From an uncultured Oscillospiraceae bacterium (GTDB lineage Bacteria > Bacillota > Clostridia > Oscillospirales > Acutalibacteraceae), in the NCBI GenBank assembly GCA_900555545.1, contig USLQ01000078.1, forward strand, positions 1 to 5,858: DNA of 5,858 bases, written 5' to 3'. The position numbers and the translations under genes are program-made. Below, piece after piece: positions 1-5,858 of this stretch (within the stretch, counting starts at the first letter, position 1; the number at the start of each line of letters is the position of its first letter). The notes beneath the pieces were generated by a model, which was given only the letters and a program-made list of their open reading frames with translations, had not been told where the DNA came from and ran no database searches.

Positions 1-667
1 TCCGTATCGGCGTCAACTCCGGATCCGTGGAAAAGGAAATCCTCGCAAAACACGGCGGCCCTACACCACAGGCACTGGTGGACAGCGCGCTGCACCATGC
101 CGCCATTCTGGAAAAGTTTGACTTTTACGATATTGTCATCTCCATCAAGTCCTCCAATGTGCCGGACATGGTCCAGGCGTACCGTCTGGCTGCACAGCAG
201 TGCGACTATCCGCTCCATCTGGGCGTGACGGAGGCCGGAACAGCGCGTATGGGCCTGATCAAAACCGCAGCCGGAATCGGTTCGTTGCTGATGGATGGGA
301 TTGGCGATACGATCCGCGTCTCTCTGACGGCTGATCCGGTGCAGGAGGTCTATGCGGGCCACGATATTCTGGGCGCCATCGGCCTGCGCACGGACCGGCC
401 GCAGCTTGTCTCCTGCCCCACGTGCGGGCGGACCAAGGTCGACCTCATCTCCATCGCGGGAGAGGTGGAAAAGCGGCTTGGCATAAACCGATCAAGGTTG
501 CGGTGATGGGCTGTGCCGTCAACGGCCCTGGCGAGGCACGGGAGGCCGATATCGGAATCGCCGGCGGAGACGGCTGCGGGCTGATTTTTAAGAAAGGCGA
601 GGTTCTCCGGAAGGTGCCGGAGGATCAAATTGTGGATGAGCTCATGAAGGAAATCGAGAAGATGTGA
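1..667 (+). pseudogene. ispG: 4-hydroxy-3-methylbut-2-enyl diphosphate synthase (IspG/GcpE), 5'-truncated by window and frameshifted
   Basis: IspG is the cytoplasmic [4Fe-4S] enzyme that reductively converts methylerythritol cyclodiphosphate to HMBPP in the MEP isoprenoid pathway. The open frame enters from the window edge (first full codon at 3) and shows family motifs: [11 protein letters not shown] at the start, HLGVTEAG near 210-235, [14 protein letters not shown] near 300-340 and CPTCGR at 414-428, which carries the first two cluster cysteines. This frame then stops at 504-506. The rest of the protein continues in the -1 frame: [10 protein letters not shown] with the third cluster cysteine at 512-514, then VNGPGEA with the conserved Glu, then [16 protein letters not shown], ending at the TGA 665-667. 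Roughly 130 N-terminal residues lie outside the window, judged against a usual length of about 350. All cluster ligands survive but are split over two frames, so as written no full enzyme is made. Identity is secure; whether the break is biological or a sequence error is not. Confidence 0.9.
477..490 (+). other. Frameshift junction in ispG
   Basis: Up to the Leu-Gly codons at 477-482 the upstream frame matches IspG (EVEKRLG). From the His-Lys-Pro codons at 482-490 the match is in the -1 frame (HKPIKV). One added base here would rejoin the frames as EKRLGHKPIKV. As I remember clostridial homologues, about two more residues sit between EKRL and KPIKV, so a 7-base loss is as plausible as a 1-base loss. 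No homopolymer lies at the junction itself. Confidence 0.8.
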
Positions 668-670
668 GGG
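666..670 (+). promoter_or_regulatory. Ribosome binding site for polC
   Basis: GAGGG overlaps the ispG stop codon and lies 10 bases before the ATG at 681. The spacing is a little long and the match moderate. It supports the 681 start, which also gives the typical PolC N-terminus. No promoter is visible in the 13-base gap, so translation of polC is likely from the ispG transcript. Confidence 0.5.
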
Positions 671-680
671 TAATGATTCA

Positions 681-3600
681 ATGGCGTCTCTTTTAAGTGT
701 TTTTGGCGATTACATAACATCGGATCCGGTGCGGCAATACCTTGCCACCGGCCAGGTGAATAATGTCCGGATTGCGGGAGCGGCAAAGGCGGTCAGCGTC
801 TTTGCCTCTTTTCCGTCTCCGGACGGTGGGGAACTCGGTGCGGCGCAGGCGATGCTCTCGGCCCAGTTGGGGCAGCCGTGTGTCATCTGCCCGTCTTTCC
901 CGCCGCAGACGCTGACAGCGGATTATTTTGCCGCGGTGCTCGTCCCGGAGGTTAAGCGGGAGATCACTGCGGCCAACGGATTTTTTGTGGATTGCAGCGC
1001 CTCGCTGGAGGCGGATCAGTTAAAAATTACGCTTGCCCACGGGGGCAGTGAGATCCTGCTGCGCGAGCGTGCCGATCAGCTGATTCAGCGCCTGATCCGG
1101 GAACGGTTTGAACGCACGGTCACGGTGCAGTTTTGCGATGCCCTCAGCAGTGAAGAGCTGGCGGCCCGGATGGAGGCGGAGGCCGCTGCACATGCCCAGC
1201 GAGTGGCACAGCTCATCAGCAGCCAGACCCCACCGCCCGAGGAACCCAAGCCGCAGCGCCCATCCTACCGCCGGGTTCCGGTGGAGGAGTGCAGCTTTGC
1301 GGGTACGCCGATTAAACCGGACAGTGTGGAACTTGTCTACGGCATCCCGCTCAAGGGACGGATGCGCCGCCTGGAGGACGTCACGCCAGACGATGACGAC
1401 GTCACGATCTGGGGTGATGTGTTTAAATTCGACTCCCGTGAGACGCGCAATGGCCGCAGCATGATTATTTCCTTTGACATCACGGATAAGACGGGATCCT
1501 ATATGGTCAAGGTCTTTGACCCGATTGCCAAATGTGCGGATCTGGTCGCCAATGTCAAAAACGGTAAGACTGCCGTTGTCCGCGGCAATATTGAATATGA
1601 TAAATACGCGCATGACTATGTCATTCGTGCAAAAACGATCTGCACCGCACAGAAAACCATCCGTATGGACCGCTCGGAGGAAAAGCGTGTGGAGCTCCAC
1701 ATGCACACCAACATGTCCTCCATGGACGGCATGACGGACGTGCGCGAGCTGATCGCACGAGCCGCCAAGTGGGGCCACAAGGCGATCGCCGTCACGGACC
1801 ACGGCGTAGTTCAGGCGTTCCCGGATGCGATGATTGCCGGGAAGAAAAACGATATCAAGATCATCTATGGGGTGGAGGCCTACTTCGTCAACGATGAGCA
1901 GAATATCCTCACCGGTAATTCCAGTGAATCGTTTGACGAAGAGTACATCGTTTTTGATATCGAGACCACCGGATTTGGCGCTCAGACGGAGCGCATCACG
2001 GAGATCGGTGCGGTACGCGTGGTGAACGGCGAGAAACGGGACGAGTTTGATATCTTTGTCAACCCCGAAAAGCCCATTCCGGCCAAGATTACGGAACTGA
2101 CCGGGATCACGGATGAAATGGTGGCGGGCGCCCCGTTGGAGCGGGAGGCACTTGAGCAGTTTTTCGCCTTTTGTGGGGACTGCAAGGTCCTTGTCGCGCA
2201 CAACGCCGGCTTTGATACGTCCTTTATCAAGGCCGCGTGCCGCCGGACAGGGCTGGACTATGATTTTTCTCATATTGATACGGTGCCCATGTGCCGCTCC
2301 ATGCTGCCGGATCTGAATAAATTTACCCTTGACCGTGTAGCCAAGCGGCTCAAGCTTCCGGAGTTCAACCACCACCGGGCGTGCGATGACGCGCGCGTGC
2401 TGGCGGATATCTTTATCCGGCTGTGCCAGATGGCGCAGGAGAACGATGGCATTGAGCGGATCGACCAGCTGAATCCCACTTATGGCGGCGGTGACGTCAA
2501 AAAGATGCACACCTACCACCAGATCATCCTGGTCAAAAACCTGGTTGGCCTGAAGAACCTCTACAAGCTGATTTCAAAGGGTCACCTGCAATATTATTAC
2601 CGCCACCCCCGCATCCCGAAGAGCGAGCTTGTTGCACACCGCGAGGGCTTGCTGATTGGCAGTGCGTGTGAGGCGGGCGAGGTCTACCGCGCCATTATGG
2701 ACGGCAAGAGCTTTGAGGAGGTCTGTGAGATCGCCTCGTTCTACGATTATCTGGAGATCCAGCCCAACGGCAACAATATGTTCTATGTCCGTGAGGGGCG
2801 CGTGAAGGACGAGGCGGCGCTCAACGAGATCAATCGGACGATTATCCGTGTGGCGGACAAGCTGGGGAAGCTGGTCGTCGCCACGGGAGATGTGCACTTC
2901 CTGGACCCGGAGGATGGAATCTACCGCCAGATCCTCATGACCGTGCAGGGCTTTAAGGATGCCGATAATCAGGCCCCCCTCTACTTCCGTACCACGGACG
3001 ATATGCTGCATGAATTTGCCTGGCTCGGTGATCGCGCACGGGAGGTCGTGATTGACAATCCGAATAAGATCGCCGATATGATCGAGGAGATCCGCCCCTT
3101 CCCGGCGGGTACATTCCAGCCGAATATCGAGGGTGCGGCGGAGGAACTGCGCGAGATCTGTTGGAAAAAGTGTAAGAGCATGTACGGCGAGAATCCGCCG
3201 GAGCTCGTCGCCACGCGGCTCAACCGCGAGCTTGACTCCATTATCAAGCACGGGTTCAGCGTGCTGTATATCATCGCACAAAAGCTCGTTAAAAACTCAG
3301 AGGATCACGGCTATCACGTCGGCTCCCGTGGCAGCGTCGGTTCTTCGTTTGTAGCCACCATGGCCGGCATCTCGGAGGTCAATCCGCTCTCCCCACACTA
3401 CCTGTGCCCCAAATGCTGCCACAGTGAGTTTATCACGGACGGCAGTTATGGCTCCGGATACGACCTGCCACCCAAAAACTGCCCGGAGTGCGGCACGCCA
3501 ATGCACCGCGACGGGCACGAAATTCCGTTTGAAACATTCCTGGGATTTGACGGCGACAAGGAGCCTGATATTGACTTGAACTTTTCCGGAGAGTATCAGT

Positions 3601-5000
3601 CCAGCGCACACCACTACACGGAGGAGCTCTTCGGTAAGGACTATGTTTTTAAGGCAGGAACCATCTCCGCCGTCGCGGAAAAGACGGCCTATGGCTATGT
3701 CAAAAAATATTTGGAGCTCAAGGGGAAAACGGTCAACCGTGCGGAGGAGGACCGCCTGACGATGGGGTGCACCGGCGTCAAACGGACGACTGGGCAGCAC
3801 CCCGGCGGCATGGTCGTTGTGCCGCGCGGGCACGAGATCTACGAGTTCACGCCGGTCCAGCACCCGGCCGATGACGACGGAAAGGACACCGTCACCACCC
3901 ACTTCGACTTCAACGCCCTGCACGATACGCTTCTCAAGCTCGACGAGCTCGGGCACGATGTGCCGACACTCTATAAGCACCTGCAGGATCTCACCGGGAT
4001 CGACGCCATGGACGTGGACATCTGTGATCCGGAAATCTATAAGCTTATGACCAGCACCGAGCCGCTCGGCGTCACCCCGGAGGAGATCGGCTGCCCGATC
4101 GGGACACTCTCCATCCCGGAGATGGGTACTTCCTTTGTGATCCAGATGATGGTGGACGCACAGCCCAAAAACTTTTCCGATCTGCTACAGGTCTCCGGTC
4201 TGTCCCACGGTACGGATGTTTGGCTGGGCAACGCACAGGATCTGATCAAGAGCGGTACCTGTACCATTTCCGAGGTCATCGGGACGCGCGACAGCATCAT
4301 GACCTACCTGATGCACAAGGGGATTGATCCGCTCATGTCTTTCAAGATCATGGAGATCGTCCGAAAGGGCGGCAAAAAGGGGCCGCTGACCGACGAACAC
4401 CTCAAGGTCATGCGGGAGCACAATGTACCGGAGTGGTATATCGACTCCTGTAAAAAGATCAAGTACATGTTCCCCAAGGCGCACGCAGCCGCATACGTGA
4501 GCGCCGCCCTGCGCCTGTGCTGGTACAAGCTGCACAAGCCGGTGGAGTATTATACGGCATTTCTCACCGTCCGCGGCGAGGACTTTGACGCCGCAACTGC
4601 ACTGCAGGGGCGCCAGGCCGTCAAGAATAAGATGGCCGAGTTGCGCGCCCGCTGGAACGATACCACCAAAAAGGAGCAGGATCAGTTTACCATCCTTCAG
4701 CTGGTCAATGAGATGTTTGCCCGCGGCGTGGAATTTTTGCCCGTGGATATCTACAAATCGGAGGCAACGCGCTATACAATTGAAGACGGCAAGATCCGTC
4801 TGCCCTTTGGCTCCCTGAAAGGGACCGGTGAATCTGCGGCCAATGCGCTGCGCGCCGCGCGGGATGACGGCGGAGGACCGTTCCTCTCCGTGGACGATGT
4901 ACGTATCCGCTCCGGCGTCTCCAAGAGCGTTATCGATGCGATGAAGGAGTGCGGGGTGTTTGAAGGAATGCCCGAAACGCGTCAAATGTCTTTGTTTTAA
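681..5000 (+). CDS. polC: DNA polymerase III PolC-type alpha subunit with 3'-5' proofreading exonuclease
   Basis: PolC is the main replicative DNA polymerase of Bacillota, acting at the fork with the beta clamp. The 1439 residues match the usual length of about 1430-1450. Domains in order: N-terminal domain (1-170, start MASLLSVFGDYIT typical); Pro-rich linker (about 180-205); OB fold (241-320); PHP domain first half with HMH at 340-342, TDH at 372-374 and Glu399; inserted DEDDh exonuclease (421-590) with Asp426, Glu428, Asp512, His565 and Asp570; PHP second half (about 609-745, GDVH at 736-739); polymerase core with GSRGSVGSSF at 881-890, a four-Cys zinc site (909, 912, 934, 937), catalytic Asp963 and Asp965 in PDIDLNFSGE, TTGQHPGG at 1036-1043 and third catalytic Asp1088 in LKLDELGHD; fingers with FPKAHAAAY; C-terminal duplex-binding region (GSLKGTGESAA); and QMSLF at the end. 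No key residue is missing. It starts 13 bases after ispG and is probably co-transcribed with it. No terminator follows. Confidence 0.98.
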   Translation: MASLLSVFGDYITSDPVRQYLATGQVNNVRIAGAAKAVSVFASFPSPDGGELGAAQAMLSAQLGQPCVICPSFPPQTLTADYFAAVLVPEVKREITAANGFFVDCSASLEADQLKITLAHGGSEILLRERADQLIQRLIRERFERTVTVQFCDALSSEELAARMEAEAAAHAQRVAQLISSQTPPPEEPKPQRPSYRRVPVEECSFAGTPIKPDSVELVYGIPLKGRMRRLEDVTPDDDDVTIWGDVFKFDSRETRNGRSMIISFDITDKTGSYMVKVFDPIAKCADLVANVKNGKTAVVRGNIEYDKYAHDYVIRAKTICTAQKTIRMDRSEEKRVELHMHTNMSSMDGMTDVRELIARAAKWGHKAIAVTDHGVVQAFPDAMIAGKKNDIKIIYGVEAYFVNDEQNILTGNSSESFDEEYIVFDIETTGFGAQTERITEIGAVRVVNGEKRDEFDIFVNPEKPIPAKITELTGITDEMVAGAPLEREALEQFFAFCGDCKVLVAHNAGFDTSFIKAACRRTGLDYDFSHIDTVPMCRSMLPDLNKFTLDRVAKRLKLPEFNHHRACDDARVLADIFIRLCQMAQENDGIERIDQLNPTYGGGDVKKMHTYHQIILVKNLVGLKNLYKLISKGHLQYYYRHPRIPKSELVAHREGLLIGSACEAGEVYRAIMDGKSFEEVCEIASFYDYLEIQPNGNNMFYVREGRVKDEAALNEINRTIIRVADKLGKLVVATGDVHFLDPEDGIYRQILMTVQGFKDADNQAPLYFRTTDDMLHEFAWLGDRAREVVIDNPNKIADMIEEIRPFPAGTFQPNIEGAAEELREICWKKCKSMYGENPPELVATRLNRELDSIIKHGFSVLYIIAQKLVKNSEDHGYHVGSRGSVGSSFVATMAGISEVNPLSPHYLCPKCCHSEFITDGSYGSGYDLPPKNCPECGTPMHRDGHEIPFETFLGFDGDKEPDIDLNFSGEYQSSAHHYTEELFGKDYVFKAGTISAVAEKTAYGYVKKYLELKGKTVNRAEEDRLTMGCTGVKRTTGQHPGGMVVVPRGHEIYEFTPVQHPADDDGKDTVTTHFDFNALHDTLLKLDELGHDVPTLYKHLQDLTGIDAMDVDICDPEIYKLMTSTEPLGVTPEEIGCPIGTLSIPEMGTSFVIQMMVDAQPKNFSDLLQVSGLSHGTDVWLGNAQDLIKSGTCTISEVIGTRDSIMTYLMHKGIDPLMSFKIMEIVRKGGKKGPLTDEHLKVMREHNVPEWYIDSCKKIKYMFPKAHAAAYVSAALRLCWYKLHKPVEYYTAFLTVRGEDFDAATALQGRQAVKNKMAELRARWNDTTKKEQDQFTILQLVNEMFARGVEFLPVDIYKSEATRYTIEDGKIRLPFGSLKGTGESAANALRAARDDGGGPFLSVDDVRIRSGVSKSVIDAMKECGVFEGMPETRQMSLF
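4983..4997 (+). other. C-terminal beta-clamp-binding pentapeptide of PolC
   Basis: The last five residues before the stop (1435-1439) are QMSLF. This fits the known bacterial sliding-clamp motif Q-L-S/D-L-F, which PolC proteins carry at their extreme C-terminus (QLSLF in Bacillus, from memory). It confirms that the 3' end of polC is intact and in frame. Binding to DnaN is inferred from the motif. Confidence 0.8.
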
Positions 5001-5007
5001 TTTTAGC

Positions 5008-5036
5008 TTGACAGGGCGAATTTAATTTGATATCAT
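5008..5036 (+). promoter_or_regulatory. Sigma-A type promoter upstream of hisZ
   Basis: A perfect -35 box TTGACA (5008-5013) and a -10 box TATCAT (5031-5036, one mismatch to TATAAT) are separated by exactly 17 bases. The spacer and flanks are AT-rich in an otherwise GC-rich window. The -35 begins 7 bases after the polC stop codon. Transcription would start near 5043, giving a leader of about 40 bases. That is too short for a T-box or a leader-peptide attenuator. Assigned from sequence alone. Confidence 0.8.
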
Positions 5037-5037
5037 A

Positions 5038-5053
5038 TTAGCGCACTAAAGTG
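5038..5053 (+). promoter_or_regulatory. Overlapping small dyads at the likely hisZ transcription start
   Basis: Two short inverted repeats overlap here: TTAG-CGCA-CTAA (5038-5049) and CACT-AA-AGTG (5044-5053). They sit at or just after the predicted start of transcription, where a repressor operator could lie. Each arm is only four bases, there is no following T-run, and chance occurrence is quite possible. They are not a terminator for polC. Confidence 0.2.
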
Positions 5054-5070
5054 ACCTAAATCCTTCGATT

Positions 5071-5078
5071 GGGGGGAG
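5071..5078 (+). promoter_or_regulatory. Ribosome binding site for hisZ
   Basis: GGGGGGAG ends 4 bases before the ATG at 5083. The GGAG end pairs with the anti-Shine-Dalgarno sequence, but the run of six G is unusual and the spacing is short. It is the only good site in the gap and fixes the start at 5083. Confidence 0.7.
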
Positions 5079-5082
5079 TAAC

Positions 5083-5858
5083 ATGAAAAGTTATTTGAAC
5101 AAGACGCCTGATGGCACTCGCGATCTGCTGTTTGAGGAATGTATCGCGCGTAGGCAGGTGGAGGATCACCTCGCCGGTCTGTTCCGCTCCTGTGGCTATA
5201 ATCAGGTGGTGACACCGTCGGTTGAATACTATAACGTGTTTTCCCGGGGCAGTTCCGGCCTGCACCAGGAGGATATGTATAAGCTCACGGATGCAAGTGG
5301 ACGCCTGATTGTGCTGCGGCCGGACAATACCCTTCCCATCGCACGTGTCGTCTCCGGCCGGCTGAAGGAGGCTGCGCTCCCGCTGCGCCTCTTTTACTGC
5401 CAGAACATTTTCCGCCGCCATATGTTGATGGCAGGCCACTCGGACGAGTGTGAACAGTGCGGTGTGGAACTGATCGGAGCGGGGGGGTACCGTGCCGACC
5501 TGGAGATCCTGACACTCGCTGTACAGGCGCTCGAGGAAGTGAGCACAGAGGGGTATAAAATTGAGCTTGGACACGCCGGATTTTACCACGCGCTGTGCGA
5601 CCTGCTCGATACGGACGAAGAGATCCGCCAGGAGATCAGCGGCTTTATTGAAAAGAAGAATTATGCCGCGCTGTGCGATCTGCTCGATACGCTCCCGGAT
5701 ACGGAGGCCTCCCGGGCGCTGCGCCGCCTGCCGCGCCTGTTCGGCGGGGCGGAGATCCTGGATGAGGCCGCACAGCTGTGTACTTCCCCCAAGGCGCAGG
5801 AGGCGCTCGACTACCTGCGTAAGATCTATGCGGATGCAGTCCGCCTCGGGTCGGAGGG
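5083..5858 (+). CDS. hisZ: ATP phosphoribosyltransferase regulatory subunit HisZ, 3'-truncated by window
   Basis: HisZ is a catalytically inactive relative of histidyl-tRNA synthetase that joins short-form HisG in the complex making phosphoribosyl-ATP, the first step of histidine synthesis. The 258 complete codons begin MKSYLNKTPDGTRDLLFEE, a typical HisZ/HisRS start. They continue with YKLTDASGRLIVLRPDNTLPIARV (residues 67-89, shown by key residues Arg79, Pro80, Asp81), the degenerate motif 2 at 109-125, CGVELIGAGG at 126-135 and ELGHAGFY at 161-168. GVELIG and LGHAGF favour HisZ over HisRS. In motif 2 the usual FRxE of a working synthetase reads FRRH, which also argues against aminoacylation. 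HisZ usually has about 390-430 residues, so roughly a third is outside the window. It has its own promoter 82 bases after polC; hisG is expected downstream. A true HisRS is the alternative; the missing 3' part (presence or absence of the HisA motif and an anticodon-binding domain) would settle it. Confidence 0.88.
   Translation, partial: MKSYLNKTPDGTRDLLFEECIARRQVEDHLAGLFRSCGYNQVVTPSVEYYNVFSRGSSGLHQEDMYKLTDASGRLIVLRPDNTLPIARVVSGRLKEAALPLRLFYCQNIFRRHMLMAGHSDECEQCGVELIGAGGYRADLEILTLAVQALEEVSTEGYKIELGHAGFYHALCDLLDTDEEIRQEISGFIEKKNYAALCDLLDTLPDTEASRALRRLPRLFGGAEILDEAAQLCTSPKAQEALDYLRKIYADAVRLGSE
5589..5691 (+). repeat. Pair of 25-base direct repeats inside hisZ
   Basis: Copies at 5589-5613 and 5667-5691 are identical at 24 of 25 positions (C/T difference at 5601 and 5679). 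They lie 78 bases apart, so both are in the same reading frame. Both encode ALCDLLDT, at HisZ residues 170-177 and 196-203. The segment between encodes DEEIRQEISGFIEKKNYA. The repeat does not break the frame. Confidence 0.85.

Noticed and set aside
465..490. Programmed -1 ribosomal frameshift that would rescue ispG
   Set aside because: The needed shift is -1, but there is no X-XXY-YYZ slippery heptamer; GAA-AAG at 468-473 does not allow good re-pairing in the P site. No downstream stem or upstream Shine-Dalgarno-like stimulator is evident, and IspG is not known to use frameshifting.
1020..2519. 499-codon open frame on the - strand, opposite polC
   Set aside because: It lies wholly within polC, whose protein is conserved through the whole stretch. 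The predicted product has no recognisable motif. Long antisense frames are expected opposite GC-rich coding sequence.
2574..4985. Further - strand open frames of 227-266 codons (2574-3281, 3297-3980, 4185-4985)
   Set aside because: All are shadows of polC codon structure, with no plausible start context or protein family resemblance.
5001..5082. T-box, attenuator or rho-independent terminator between polC and hisZ
   Set aside because: The gap is too short for a T-box, has no T-box consensus and no leader peptide. There is no GC-rich hairpin followed by a T-run; the T-rich bases just after the polC stop are not preceded by a stem.
5056..5589. 177-codon - strand open frame opposite hisZ
   Set aside because: It overlaps the clearly conserved hisZ N-terminal half and would cross its ribosome binding site; no family resemblance.
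1..5858. A new defence, mobile or other undescribed multi-gene system
   Set aside because: All coding space is taken by three recognised housekeeping genes. There are no transposases, terminal inverted repeats, CRISPR-like spaced repeats, tRNA genes or unexplained stretches over 100 bases.

Overview
The window reads as a core chromosomal segment of a GC-rich, low-GC-lineage Gram-positive bacterium, most likely a clostridial Bacillota of the Oscillospiraceae/Ruminococcaceae type. The main reason is a full-length PolC, the replicative polymerase with a built-in exonuclease that is characteristic of Bacillota and a few other phyla. An ispG gene directly upstream of polC is a known clostridial arrangement, and the HisZ-type protein resembles clostridial HisZ. 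All three genes are on the + strand. The family placement is inference; no search was run.

Layout: positions 1-667 hold the C-terminal part of ispG (MEP isoprenoid pathway). Its 5' end lies outside the window and its reading frame breaks near 477-488, so it is annotated as a frameshifted gene. After a 13-base gap, polC (681-5000, 1439 residues) is intact, with every expected domain and catalytic residue and a C-terminal clamp-binding peptide. The 82-base gap 5001-5082 holds a near-consensus sigma-A promoter (TTGACA, 17-base spacer, TATCAT), a short leader with two overlapping small dyads and a G-rich ribosome binding site. From 5083 to the window end is the first two thirds or so of hisZ, the regulatory subunit of ATP phosphoribosyltransferase (histidine synthesis).

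The genes do not form one pathway. ispG and polC look co-transcribed, probably as the tail of a dxr-rseP-ispG-polC type housekeeping operon. hisZ appears to start a separate histidine unit with its own promoter; no terminator is visible between them, so read-through from polC is possible.

I see no mobile element, CRISPR array, RNA gene, defence system or undescribed multi-gene system. The points most worth checking are the broken frame in a normally essential gene (real mutation or sequence error), the polC-hisZ junction, the diverged motif 2 of HisZ, and a 25-base near-perfect direct repeat inside hisZ.
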